DNA of 64,000 nt, from contig NZ_BAAAXV010000009.1 in NCBI RefSeq assembly GCF_039535785.1, forward strand, positions 124,001-188,000, read 5' to 3'. A program made the position numbers and the translations under genes. The first letter of the stretch is position 1, and each line of letters opens with the position of its first letter. Below the pieces are notes generated by a model. The model saw only the letters and a program-made list of their open reading frames with translations, was not told where the DNA came from and did no database searches. This document shows, in pieces, positions 26,696-34,448 of this stretch. Origin of the DNA: Nonomuraea helvata (GTDB lineage: Bacteria > Actinomycetota > Actinomycetes > Streptosporangiales > Streptosporangiaceae).

Positions 26696-27076
26696 TGGAG
26701 GTGGCGGGAATCGAACCCGCGTCCTTCAACCCCAAGTCAGGGCTTCTCCGGGCGCAGCCTGCTGTGCTTTTCTCAGCCCCGGCGATCACGCAGGCGAGTC
26801 GCCGACGGGCTCAGCCACTGTTTGATTTCCCGATCTCCCCCGTGGCCGGGTCGATCGGTTGAGCCTTCTAGCGATGCCAGACACCGGGCCGAAGGCACTC
26901 CCGGGCTGACAGTGGTTTCGCTACTTAGGCAGCGAGGCCCAGGGAGTCCTGGGCTACCACAGTGCGCTTGGAATTGGCACTTGTTGTTTGCGGTCACAGG
27001 ATTAACGAGGTTATGTCCGCAGTCCTCGGCCCGCTTCACCTGGCTTGCAAAGTCGAAGTCGAAGCCAGTCACCCCC
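26696..27076 (-). ncRNA. ssrA: tmRNA (transfer-messenger RNA)
   Basis: About 381 nt. The 5' end GGGGGTGACTGGCTTCGACT pairs with 3' CACCTCC to make the acceptor stem (one G-U at pair 3), and the T-arm GGTTCGATTCCCGCC is intact. tmRNA rescues stalled ribosomes together with SmpB, encoded 2.2 kb upstream on the same strand. The discriminator A at 26696 is followed by CTT in the DNA, so the CCA end is not encoded. The tag frame is given separately. Stem-loops between tag and 3' end (e.g. GCTGAG/CTCAGC types) fit pseudoknots. Confidence 0.95.
26925..26978 (-). other. tmRNA proteolysis-tag reading frame
   Basis: Resume codon GCC at 26978, stop TAA at 26925. It encodes ANSKRTVVAQDSLGLAA. The start ANSKRT and end LAA are typical of actinobacterial tags; the usual ALAA is GLAA here, and the tag (17 residues) is longer than most. 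The competing frame beginning GCA-AAC has no stop in a sensible place. Confidence 0.8.
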
Positions 27077-27121
27077 TGTGCAGTTGTCAACACACCCGCG
27101 TCACCGGGTGAGCAACACGAA

Positions 27122-27150
27122 TGTACAAGAGACAACGCCCTCAACGCCAA
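27122..27150 (-). promoter_or_regulatory. Candidate ssrA promoter
   Basis: On the minus strand: -35 TTGGCG (27145-27150), 17-base spacer, -10 TGTACA (27122-27127). This would start transcription about 40 bases before the mature tmRNA 5' end, leaving a leader for RNase P to remove. Confidence 0.4.
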
Positions 27151-27170
27151 CTTAATTCCCCATGACGAAA

Positions 27171-27209
27171 CCCCCGGGAGCGTGGCACAGCAGCACGCGC
27201 TCCCGGGGG
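27171..27209 (-). terminator. Terminator between penicillin-binding protein gene and ssrA
   Basis: Perfect 12-bp stem CCCCCGGGAGCG/CGCTCCCGGGGG with a 15-base loop, followed on the minus strand by TTTCGT. It would end transcripts coming from 29713-27367 and insulate ssrA. Confidence 0.65.
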
Positions 27210-27240
27210 CCGACCGGCAGGGTCGAGCCGGTCCGGACGG

Positions 27241-27267
27241 CAGGACTTCCCCCGAGATGAAGTCCTG
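27241..27267. other. Second inverted repeat in the ssrA upstream gap
   Basis: Perfect 9-bp arms CAGGACTTC/GAAGTCCTG around a 9-base loop. No T-tract on either side, so a simple terminator is less likely; it may be a processing or attenuation structure at the 3' end of the upstream mRNA. The rest of 27077-27366 holds no gene that I can support. Confidence 0.45.
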
Positions 27268-27366
27268 TCTCATCACGGCGACTGGATCCGCAACCCCCCG
27301 AGCGGGCCCAGTCACTCAGTAAGACGCAGCCGGAGCCGCCAATGGTTGCTCAGTGTGACGACAATT

Positions 27367-29226
27367 TCACGGTGAGTTCTGAAGGGCGGCGAAGAAGGCG
27401 CCCGCCTCGGCCGCGGCGTCGTAGTTCTTCGCCAGCACCGCGACGGCCACCTCTCCCCGCCAGCCCACGAACCACGTGTACTGGTTGTCCACGGTGGCTT
27501 TGACGCCGTACACCCGGTCCTTGCCCGTCCCGGCGCTCATGCCGGCCGCGCCGGCCCGCATCATCGAGGTCAGCGCCGTGCGGACCTCGGGGTCCAGGGG
27601 CACGGGAGCGGGCTGCGGAAGCTGCACGGCCTCCGCCGTGGGATCGGGCGACTTGGGGTCGGTGATCAGCACCGGCGGATGCCAGGTGCCCGAGGCCACC
27701 GCCGCGGCCACCAGCGCCATGCCGAGCGGACTCACCTCGACGTTCTCGCCCGCGATGGCCTTGGCCTTGTCGGCGTCGCTGGACAGCGTGGGCAGCGAGC
27801 CGCTGAACGACTTGAGCGGCAGCCGCCACGACTGCCCCACGCCGAACGCCTTGGCGCTCGCGGTCAGGTCGGCGGCCGAGACGCGGCGGGCCAGCGACGC
27901 CAGCGCGGTGACGCAGCCCTTCGCGAAGTTCTCCTGGAAGCTGGCCGACGTGGTCACCCCGGTGGACTGCCCAGCCTGCTGGAACTTGGCGCCGCCGACC
28001 GTGCGCTCCTCCGGGCACGCCAGCCGCTGCTTGGGGCTGACCTTGCGCTTGATCAACGCGTCCGCGGCCACGATCGAGAACGCCGTGCCCGCCGGGAACT
28101 TGCCGGCCAGCGCGTGCTTCTCCTGATTCATGTCGCCCTTGGCCCCGACCGCGAGGATCTGGCCGGTGTCACGCTGCACCGCCACCAGCGCGCTCGTGCC
28201 CGTGTCGGCCGCCGCCTGCTCGGCCGCCGCCTGGACCTGCCGGTCGATCGTGGTCTTCACCGGGACGTTCTGCCGGCCCGGCCACTCCTTGAGCAGCGCG
28301 ACCTGCTTGCCGGTCTTGAGGTCGAGGGTGATCACCTTGGTCTGCGTGGAGCCGGTCAGGTAGTCCTGGTAGGCCTGCTGCAGGCCGGTCCTGCCGACCG
28401 AGTCACCGGCCTTCTCCGGGCCGCCGAGCCGCTGCTCGAGGTCGGGGGTGAGGGCGCTGACGCTGCCGACGATCTGCCGGGGCGGCTCGGGGTTGACCCG
28501 CTGGTCCTGCTGCTGCGTCTCGATGCCCTCGATGGTGTCGAGCTTCGCCTTCATGGACTGGTAGCGCGAGCGCCCGAACGTGACCAGCGGCACGAACTTG
28601 TCCGGCGGCGACGACCTGATGCGGCTCAGCAGCCGGTCCTGCGCGTAGCCGGTGTACTCGGAGAGCTTCGCGGCCACCTCTTCCGCCTTGTTGCCGATCT
28701 TGGCCGGGTAGACGCCCGCGCTGTAGAACACGGTGGTGCTCTGGAGCGGCTCGTCCGTGCGGTCGACTATGGGCTTGCGTGCCTTGGGTTCGATGTCGAC
28801 CGCGAAGCGCTGCCCCTCCTTGAGCTGCGGGTGCAGCACGGAAGGCGACCAGCGCACCTTCCAGTAGCCGTCCACGAGGTGGAGCGGGAGCATCCCCTCG
28901 TACTCCCAGAGCGGGTTGTTCTCGCCCAGGTCGACCTCGGCGTGGAAGTCGGCCTTGGCCTCCTCGCCCGTCATGCTGAGGCTTTTGATCTTGAACCGGA
29001 ACGAGGCCGCGTCGAGCTCCAGCTTGGTGTCGGACAGCGCCTTGCGCACCACGGCGCGGTCGCCGTCGGCACGGCCCGCGGCCAGGTCGTAGTCGCCCGA
29101 CTGCCAGCCCACGAGGAAGTCGCGCACCGCGTCGTGCGGCGAGGGCTCCTCGAAGCAGCCTGTCAGAGTGGTGCTCGCGACCGCCAGGGTGGCGGTCGCG
29201 GCAAGTATGCGGCGAGCGCGTCTCAT
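27367..29226 (-). CDS. Penicillin-binding-protein-like lipoprotein with degenerate transpeptidase motifs
   Basis: A 619-residue lipoprotein (lipobox LTGC, Cys24). NTF2-like MecA_N-type domain (28-140), PBP dimerisation domain (150-310), transpeptidase fold (340-615). The usual active-site S-x-x-K following PPG is T381-A-F-S384 here; the S-x-N motif reads S429-F-Q; the K-T-G motif region (before WFVGW, 585-589) reads V-K-A-T. Thus all three catalytic motifs are altered and the protein is probably not an active transpeptidase. It may be a scaffold or beta-lactam/muropeptide sensor. The frame is intact with normal codon use, so it is not a decaying pseudogene. It precedes ssrA and follows smpB (19 bases). 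Confidence 0.85.
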   Translation of the reverse strand: MRRARRILAATATLAVASTTLTGCFEEPSPHDAVRDFLVGWQSGDYDLAAGRADGDRAVVRKALSDTKLELDAASFRFKIKSLSMTGEEAKADFHAEVDLGENNPLWEYEGMLPLHLVDGYWKVRWSPSVLHPQLKEGQRFAVDIEPKARKPIVDRTDEPLQSTTVFYSAGVYPAKIGNKAEEVAAKLSEYTGYAQDRLLSRIRSSPPDKFVPLVTFGRSRYQSMKAKLDTIEGIETQQQDQRVNPEPPRQIVGSVSALTPDLEQRLGGPEKAGDSVGRTGLQQAYQDYLTGSTQTKVITLDLKTGKQVALLKEWPGRQNVPVKTTIDRQVQAAAEQAAADTGTSALVAVQRDTGQILAVGAKGDMNQEKHALAGKFPAGTAFSIVAADALIKRKVSPKQRLACPEERTVGGAKFQQAGQSTGVTTSASFQENFAKGCVTALASLARRVSAADLTASAKAFGVGQSWRLPLKSFSGSLPTLSSDADKAKAIAGENVEVSPLGMALVAAAVASGTWHPPVLITDPKSPDPTAEAVQLPQPAPVPLDPEVRTALTSMMRAGAAGMSAGTGKDRVYGVKATVDNQYTWFVGWRGEVAVAVLAKNYDAAAEAGAFFAALQNSP

Positions 29227-29245
29227 CGGGTGAGTGCCGCCGCTC

Positions 29246-29713
29246 TCATCGGTTGCGGTGGCGCAGCGCGCGGGCCATCTCCCGCTTGGCCTGCTGCTCC
29301 GCCAGCGACTGCCGCTTGTCCCAGTCTTTCTTGCCTCGGGCGAGGGCGATCTCGACCTTGGCCCTGCCGTCCTTGAAGTAGAGCGTCAGCGGCACGATCG
29401 TGAGCCCGCCCTCCTTGGTCTTGGCGGCGAGCTTTTCGATCTCTTTACGGTGCATCAGCAGCTTGCGCTTGCGCCGGGCTGCGTGGTTGGTCCACGTCCC
29501 CTGGGAGTATTCGGGGATGTGGACGTTGAGCAGCCACGCTTCGCCGCCGTCGATGCTGGCGTAGCCGTCGGCGAGCGAGGCGCGGCCCTCGCGCAGCGAC
29601 TTCACCTCGGTGCCCTGGAGCACGAGACCCGCCTCGATCGTGTCCTCGAGGTGGTAGTCGTGCCTGGCACGCTTATTTTGGGCGATGACCTTACGCCCGG
29701 TCTCACGTGGCAT
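29246..29713 (-). CDS. smpB: SsrA-binding protein SmpB
   Basis: A 155-residue RNA-binding protein that carries tmRNA to stalled ribosomes. Motifs: VIAQNKRARHDYHLEDTIEAGLVLQGTEVKSLREGRASL (oligonucleotide-binding barrel) and a basic C-terminal tail (DWDKRQSLAEQQAKREMARALRHRNR) that occupies the empty mRNA channel. Length is normal. It lies 25 bases downstream of ftsX and 19 upstream of the PBP-like gene on the same strand. Confidence 0.97.
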   Translation of the reverse strand: MPRETGRKVIAQNKRARHDYHLEDTIEAGLVLQGTEVKSLREGRASLADGYASIDGGEAWLLNVHIPEYSQGTWTNHAARRKRKLLMHRKEIEKLAAKTKEGGLTIVPLTLYFKDGRAKVEIALARGKKDWDKRQSLAEQQAKREMARALRHRNR

Positions 29714-29738
29714 GTTTCGACTTTACCGGTGATTCCGC

Positions 29739-30647
29739 CTACACCCTGAGGTAGCGGCGGAGGGTCACGAACGACGCCAGCACACAGATGACCACACCGA
29801 TAATCATGGTGATCGAGATGGTCTGGGCCACGTCGTTCCAGCCCAGCTGCGCGGTCGCGTCACCCAGGTACTGCCCCAGTTCCTCGAAGAGGAAAACCTT
29901 GGTCACGATCAGGATGATCGCCGCGAAGACCCCACCGATGAGGCCCGCGATCACGCCTTCCATGACGAACGGGAGCTGGATGTAGAGGTTGGACGCGCCG
30001 ACCAGCCGCATGATGCCCGTCTCTCTCCGCCGGTTGAACGCGGAGAGCCGTACGGTGTTGCCGATCAGCAGCGCCGCCGCCAGCACCAGGATGATCGCCA
30101 CGGCGAGCGCGTAGAAGGCGAGCTTGTCGAGCAGCTTGAAGAAGGGCCCGATCAGCTGTGCCTGGTCCATCACCTGCGCCACTCCGGGCTTGCCCTGCAG
30201 GGTCTGGATGATGGACTGGTAGTTGTTCGGATCTGCCACCTTGACGCGGAAGGACGGCGGCATGTCCTCGACCTTGGTGGCGGCCACGAGAGCCTTGTTG
30301 GACGCGTACAGCTTCTGGAAGTTCTCATAAGCCGCCGCCTGGTCCTCGAAGAGCACCTCCTTGACCCCAGGAGTGCTCTTGATGGTCTGCTGGAGCTGAT
30401 CCATCTGGCCCTTGGTGATCTCCTTGCCCTTGCAGGTGTCCATGGCGGAACCCTTGGTGCAGAGGAAGACCGAGACCTCGACCTTGTCGTCCCAGTAGCC
30501 CTTCATCATGCCGACCTGGGCGTTGATCATCAGGCCGACGCCCAGCATCGCCATGCCGACGGCCACGGTGATGACCACCGCGATCGTCATGGTCAGGTTG
30601 CGGCGGAGGCCGATCCAGACCTCGGAAAAGATGAAATTCGCCCGCAT
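29739..30647 (-). CDS. ftsX: Cell-division ABC permease FtsX
   Basis: A 302-residue membrane protein with four spans: one N-terminal (TMTIAVVITVAVGMAMLGVG), a large extracellular domain (about 45-170, containing a Cys pair in LCTKGSAMDTCKG), and three C-terminal spans with the FtsX/MacB-type signature AFNRRRETGIMRLVGAS. With FtsE it activates peptidoglycan hydrolases at division. The disulfide-capable pair in the first outer loop resembles that of mycobacterial FtsX. It is 21 bases downstream of ftsE. Confidence 0.96.
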   Translation of the reverse strand: MRANFIFSEVWIGLRRNLTMTIAVVITVAVGMAMLGVGLMINAQVGMMKGYWDDKVEVSVFLCTKGSAMDTCKGKEITKGQMDQLQQTIKSTPGVKEVLFEDQAAAYENFQKLYASNKALVAATKVEDMPPSFRVKVADPNNYQSIIQTLQGKPGVAQVMDQAQLIGPFFKLLDKLAFYALAVAIILVLAAALLIGNTVRLSAFNRRRETGIMRLVGASNLYIQLPFVMEGVIAGLIGGVFAAIILIVTKVFLFEELGQYLGDATAQLGWNDVAQTISITMIIGVVICVLASFVTLRRYLRV

Positions 30648-30668
30648 GATTGTGTCTGCAGCTCCCTG

Positions 30669-31358
30669 TCAGTACGCCTGGCCGTAAACGCCACGCGACT
30701 GGTCACGGACGATCTTGCCGTCCTCCAGCTCCACCACGCGCTTGCGCATGGAGTCGACGATGGCCGCGTCGTGCGTGGCCATGACGACCGTGGTGCCAGT
30801 CCTGTTGATGCGGTCGAGCACCTTCATGATGCCGATGCTCGTCGCGGGGTCGATGTTGCCCGTGGGCTCGTCGGCCAGCAGGATCATGGGCCGGTTGACG
30901 AAGGCGCGGGCCATGGCGACGCGCTGCTGCTCGCCGCCGGACAACTCGTCGGGCATGCGGTGGGCCTTGCCTTCCAGGCCGACCAGCTCGATGACCTCGG
31001 GCACCACCTTGCGGATGAACCGCCGGGGCTTGCCGATGACCTCGAGCGCGAACGCCACGTTCTCGTAGACGTTCTTGTTCGGGAGCAGCCTGAAGTCCTG
31101 GAAGACGCAGCCGATGCGGCGGCGCAGGTGAGGCACCTTGAAGTTGGAGAGGCGGGCCAGATCCTTGCCGGCGACGTGGATGGCGCCGGAGTTGGGCCGC
31201 TCCTCCTTCAGGACCAGACGCAGGAACGTGGACTTGCCTGATCCCGAAGGACCGACGAGGAACACGAACTCACCCTTGTCCACGTCTACGGATACGTGGT
31301 CGAGGGCGGGCCGGTTCTGGTTCGCATAGACCTTGGTGACATTATCGAAATGGATCAC
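30669..31358 (-). CDS. ftsE: Cell-division ATP-binding protein FtsE
   Basis: A 229-residue ABC ATPase: Walker A GPSGSGKST, signature LSGGEQQRVAMARA, Walker B ILLADEPTGNID, H-loop ATHD. The GTG at 31358 begins IHFDNVTKVY as in other FtsE proteins; the open frame continues upstream but reads as non-conserved sequence. There is no clear Shine-Dalgarno and a TAGACT element lies about 20 bases upstream, so a very short leader is possible. It is first in ftsE-ftsX-smpB. Confidence 0.96.
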   Translation of the reverse strand: MIHFDNVTKVYANQNRPALDHVSVDVDKGEFVFLVGPSGSGKSTFLRLVLKEERPNSGAIHVAGKDLARLSNFKVPHLRRRIGCVFQDFRLLPNKNVYENVAFALEVIGKPRRFIRKVVPEVIELVGLEGKAHRMPDELSGGEQQRVAMARAFVNRPMILLADEPTGNIDPATSIGIMKVLDRINRTGTTVVMATHDAAIVDSMRKRVVELEDGKIVRDQSRGVYGQAY

Positions 31359-31376
31359 GAGAGCATCACGGCATGC

Positions 31377-31498
31377 CAGTCTAGGGGTCAGGACGGAAGC
31401 GAGGGTGGCACATGCCCACTTCCCGCCACCGGCCACTCGGGGTTACGTCGTCTTTACTGATGATCGACGTTTCGATTGGCCAGACGACAGTCTAGGGG
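31377..31498 (-). promoter_or_regulatory. Two identical -10-like elements upstream of ftsE
   Basis: CAGTCTAGGGG occurs at 31377-31387 and 31488-31498, a direct repeat 111 bases apart. On the minus strand each gives CCCC-TAGACT-G, a plausible -10 box for ftsE. The -35 regions are weak. The surrounding 31440-31560 is markedly AT-richer than the genes and also holds a TAGACT on the plus strand for the small zinc-ribbon gene. Confidence 0.35.
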
Positions 31499-31562
31499 GA
31501 AGACTGGGCTGGAAAGTCCATAACGGAAACAAAACGATTGTGCGGCTAGACTTGGGGCTGTC

Positions 31563-31754
31563 ATGAGTTGTGAACATCTCGTATGCGCGCAGTGCGCCCA
31601 CCCCGTCATCGAGGGCCGCTGCCCCACGTGTCGCGCCAGTAGAGAGCGGATGCACCAGCACGGCTTCGCCGGGCTGTCACCCGCCCTCATCGCTCTGCTC
31701 CTGGTCGCCCTGCTCTTCGTGAGCCTGGCGGTCAAGCACCTCAGCGGGCTCTAG
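31563..31754 (+). CDS. Zinc-ribbon, single-span micro-protein
   Basis: A 63-residue protein. N-terminal Cys cluster C3-x4-C8-x2-C11 and C20-x2-C23 (GRCPTC) forms a zinc ribbon, followed by one C-terminal membrane span (LIALLLVALLFVSLAV). TAGACT about 12 bases upstream of a TTGGGG Shine-Dalgarno and the ATG fits a short leader. Its stop shares CTAG with prfB on the other strand. The function is unknown; tail-anchored zinc ribbons often act as adaptors. Confidence 0.8.
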   Translation: MSCEHLVCAQCAHPVIEGRCPTCRASRERMHQHGFAGLSPALIALLLVALLFVSLAVKHLSGL

Positions 31755-32875
31755 GAGCCCGCGCCGCCCTCCGACTCCTGCCGGCGCATCCAGCGGATCT
31801 CGGACTCGATGAACTCGTCGAGGTCGCCGTCCAGCACCGCCGTCGGGTTGCCGGCCTCTGTGCCCGTGCGCAGGTCCTTCACGATCTGGTACGGGTGCAG
31901 CACGTAGTTGCGGATCTGCGTGCCCCAGGACGTCGTGGTGGCGCCGCGCAGCTCAGACATCTTCTCCGCCTCCTCCTGCCGCTTGCGCTCCAGCAGCTTG
32001 GCCTGCAGGACGTTCATGGCGCTGGCGCGGTTCTGGAGCTGGGAGCGCTCGTTCTGGCAGGAGACGACGATGCCGGACGGGATGTGCGTGATGCGCACCG
32101 CCGAGTCGGTCGTGTTGACGCCCTGCCCGCCCGGGCCGCTCGAACGGTAGACGTCGACGCGGAGCTCGTCCTCGTTGATGTCGATGTGGTCGGTCTGCTC
32201 GACGACCGGCACGACGTCCACGCCGGCGAACGAGGTCTGCCTGCGGCCCTGGTTGTCGAACGGGCTGATGCGGACCAGCCGGTGGGTGCCGTGCTCACCA
32301 CGGAGCGTGCCGTACGCGTAGGGCGACTTGATCGTGAACGTGGCCGACTTGATGCCGGCCTCCTCCGCGTAGGAGGTGTCGTAGACCTCGGTCGAGTAGC
32401 CCTTGCGCTCGGCCCACCGCAGATACATGCGGAAGAGCATCTCGGCCCAGTCGGCGGCGTCGACCCCGCCCGCCTGGGAGTTGATCGTCACGAGCGCCTC
32501 TCGGGAGTCGTACTCGCCCGAGAGCAGCGTGCGCACTTCCATGGCGCCGATGTCGGACCTGAGCGACTCGAGCTCCTTGTCGGCCTCGGCGCGCGTGTCG
32601 TCGTCGCCCTCCTCGGCCGCCAGCTCGTACAGGACCGTCAGGTCGTCGAGACGGCGCGCGACGCCCTCGACACGGTTGAGCTCACCCTGGAGGTGCGAGA
32701 GCTTGCTCGTGACCTTCTGAGCCTGGTCGGGGTCGTCCCACAGGTCGGGCGCGGCAACCTGCTGCTCCAGCTCCTCGATCTGCTTGCGCATCGCGTCGAG
32801 GTCGAGCACGTCCTGGATGCTGCGGAGCGTGCCCGCGAGCTCGTTGATCTCTTCTGCCGGATCGATGCCTGCCAC
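31751..32875 (-). CDS. prfB: Peptide chain release factor 2
   Basis: A 374-residue class-I release factor that recognises UGA/UAA. Anticodon-mimic SPF motif in RISPFDNQG and the catalytic GGQ in RSSGPGGQGVNTTDSAVR. The GTG at 32875 (VAGIDPAEEINELAG) follows GGGAG. The frame is continuous through the N-terminus with no internal TGA, so the autoregulatory +1 frameshift found in many bacterial prfB genes is absent here. The open frame further upstream is a shadow. Confidence 0.96.
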   Translation of the reverse strand: MAGIDPAEEINELAGTLRSIQDVLDLDAMRKQIEELEQQVAAPDLWDDPDQAQKVTSKLSHLQGELNRVEGVARRLDDLTVLYELAAEEGDDDTRAEADKELESLRSDIGAMEVRTLLSGEYDSREALVTINSQAGGVDAADWAEMLFRMYLRWAERKGYSTEVYDTSYAEEAGIKSATFTIKSPYAYGTLRGEHGTHRLVRISPFDNQGRRQTSFAGVDVVPVVEQTDHIDINEDELRVDVYRSSGPGGQGVNTTDSAVRITHIPSGIVVSCQNERSQLQNRASAMNVLQAKLLERKRQEEAEKMSELRGATTTSWGTQIRNYVLHPYQIVKDLRTGTEAGNPTAVLDGDLDEFIESEIRWMRRQESEGGAGS

Positions 32876-32975
32876 GTCTCCCAAGCCTACTTCCCCCAGA
32901 GAGCAACACCCTCCCACCGCGCCCACCCATCGCTCATTCCCACCGTCCACGCCCAATCCGGCCACCCGCTCGTAC

Positions 32976-33014
32976 GCAGCTTGACGCTCTGCCCCGCGGA
33001 CACGGTCAAGCTGC
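32976..33014. other. Inverted repeat upstream of prfB and of the divergent lipoprotein
   Basis: Perfect 10-bp arms GCAGCTTGAC/GTCAAGCTGC with a 19-base loop, in the 216-base gap between the divergent genes. It may be an operator or leader structure. No T-tract follows. Nothing else in the gap is convincing. Confidence 0.4.
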
Positions 33015-33091
33015 AAGCGCGGTGAATCTTGGACGCGCGGAAAGCGGCATGGGAGGCTTCGGCGTCTCGCGGGCCCGAATAACATGGCGAG

Positions 33092-34108
33092 GTGCGTGTA
33101 TACGGGCGGCGGAAGGTGCTGGCGCTCGCCGCCGGCGTACTGGCCGCGGCGACCGCCTGCACGGGCAATGCCCCGCCCCCGACGTCCAAGGCGCCCGCCA
33201 CCCCCTCCGCGTCCCCTTCGCCCACCGCACCGGCAGTGGCCATCACGCAGGCCGAGGCCGCCCAGGAGTTCTTCAAGATCACGGTCACCGACGACCGGCT
33301 GCGGGTGAAGAGCCCCTTGCAGGGGCGGCTGGCGATGGCCGTCGACCAGACGATGGGCGGCCAGACGGAGCTCACCAAGGCCGCGTTCCTGTCCACCGGC
33401 AACGCGCCGCTCCGCCACAAGTGGGGGACGCCCACACTGTTCGTGCCGAGGTGGGCGCCGAACGAGCCGGCGCCCTGGTTCAGCGCGGTGGCGACGCGCG
33501 ACGGCAGCCCGGCGCTGCTGACGTTCGCCAAGTCCGACGGCTGGCGGCTCAGCTCCGTGGCCCTGCTCCTGCCGGGGCAGCAGCTGCCGGAGTTCCAGCG
33601 GGACGCCGACGGCTACGTGACCGCGCTGGCCTCCGACGACAAGTCGATCACGATCAGCCCGCAGTTCATGGGTCCCGTGCACGCCAGCGTGGCCGAGACG
33701 GGGTCCGCCGGGGTCACGGCGGGGCTCGTGGCGGCGGGGCCGTACACGACGGACGTGGCCGAGCAGATCGCCAGCCTCCGCGAGAAGGCGAAGAACGACG
33801 GGTTCAGCTACGACTCGATCTTCAGCCCCGACAGCTTTCCGGTCTACGCGCTGCGCACCAAGGACGGCGGCGCGTTGATCCAGTACTCACTGTCCCGCAC
33901 GACGTCGACGACGACGAAGACGGCCGAGGACGACTACATCCCGGTGCCGGAGTCCGCGCGGTGGGCGATCAGCACGCCGGTGCTGCGCCGCACCCTCAGG
34001 CTGATCGAGACGCACCAGTACGCCAGCGTCGTGCCGTCCTTGAAGGCTCCCGCCCCCGCCGCCGTCATCGCCCACGACGGGGCCCTTACGCGCGCCTCCG
34101 GCCAGTAG
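33092..34108 (+). CDS. Secreted lipoprotein of unknown function
   Basis: A 338-residue protein starting GTG, with an Arg-rich n-region, hydrophobic core and lipobox-like ATAC (Cys about 23), then a Pro/Thr/Ser linker (25-48) and a globular domain (AEAAQEFFKITVTDDRLR to the end). Sequence such as LPEFQRDADGYVTAL and AEDDYIPVPESARWAI recurs, as I recall, in a DUF family of Streptosporangiales lipoproteins. No enzyme motif seen. Next gene starts 106 bases later under its own promoter. Confidence 0.8.
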   Translation: MRVYGRRKVLALAAGVLAAATACTGNAPPPTSKAPATPSASPSPTAPAVAITQAEAAQEFFKITVTDDRLRVKSPLQGRLAMAVDQTMGGQTELTKAAFLSTGNAPLRHKWGTPTLFVPRWAPNEPAPWFSAVATRDGSPALLTFAKSDGWRLSSVALLLPGQQLPEFQRDADGYVTALASDDKSITISPQFMGPVHASVAETGSAGVTAGLVAAGPYTTDVAEQIASLREKAKNDGFSYDSIFSPDSFPVYALRTKDGGALIQYSLSRTTSTTTKTAEDDYIPVPESARWAISTPVLRRTLRLIETHQYASVVPSLKAPAPAAVIAHDGALTRASGQ

Positions 34109-34168
34109 CCGCTCCCCTCGTCACACCGCTCCATCCACCATCCTGTACGGCTACGCCCATGACGCTAG

Positions 34169-34209
34169 CAACTCAGGTTGACTAAGCCTCATTTAGTCAA
34201 CTACGGTTG
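34169..34209 (+). promoter_or_regulatory. Dyad operator overlapping the promoter of the HTH-ClpN-ABC operon
   Basis: Perfect inverted repeat GTTGACTAA-7-TTAGTCAAC (34177-34185, 34193-34201), flanked symmetrically by CAAC (34169-34172) and GTTG (34206-34209), so each side also holds CAAC-4-GTTG. A -35 TTGACT (34178-34183) and -10 TACGGT (34202-34207), 18 bases apart, lie inside it. The start point would fall at or next to the ATG at 34215, implying a leaderless mRNA. The first gene encodes a small HTH protein, the likely autoregulator. Confidence 0.7.
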
Positions 34210-34214
34210 CTTGC

Positions 34215-34448
34215 ATGCCGGCAGATGACATTCCCGTACCCCAGGAGCCCGCCGACGCGCTGGCCGCCGTGGTCGCCCTGCGACGCCTGGCCGACCAGCT
34301 GGAGGACGCCGCCGTCGAACAGGCGATGCGATCCGGCTGGAGCTGGCCGGACGTCGCCGAGGCGCTCGGCGTCACGCGTCAGGCGGTCCACAAGAAGCAC
34401 GCCAAGCGGCTCATCGCCGCGGGCGTCACGCTGAGGAGACGACAGTGA
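34215..34448 (+). CDS. Small helix-turn-helix regulator
   Basis: A 77-residue protein with an N-terminal helix and a C-terminal HTH (WSWPDVAEALGVTRQAVHKKHAKRL). No Shine-Dalgarno precedes the ATG and the predicted start point is within a few bases of it. Its stop overlaps the Clp-N gene start (GTGA). Probably binds the dyad at 34169-34209 and represses the operon; the ligand may be sensed through the adjacent Clp-N protein. Confidence 0.85.
   Translation: MPADDIPVPQEPADALAAVVALRRLADQLEDAAVEQAMRSGWSWPDVAEALGVTRQAVHKKHAKRLIAAGVTLRRRQ

Noticed and set aside
26773..27315. Minus-strand ORF of 180 codons across ssrA
   Set aside because: It runs through structured tmRNA sequence and has no protein-like composition.
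31751..32875. Programmed +1 frameshift in prfB
   Set aside because: No in-frame TGA interrupts the N-terminal coding region; the gene reads straight through.
32887..33070. Small minus-strand ORF ending in a Trp-rich tail (GWPDWAWTVGMSDGW)
   Set aside because: No start codon with a Shine-Dalgarno fits without overlapping the divergent lipoprotein gene; left out, though the tail looks unusual.
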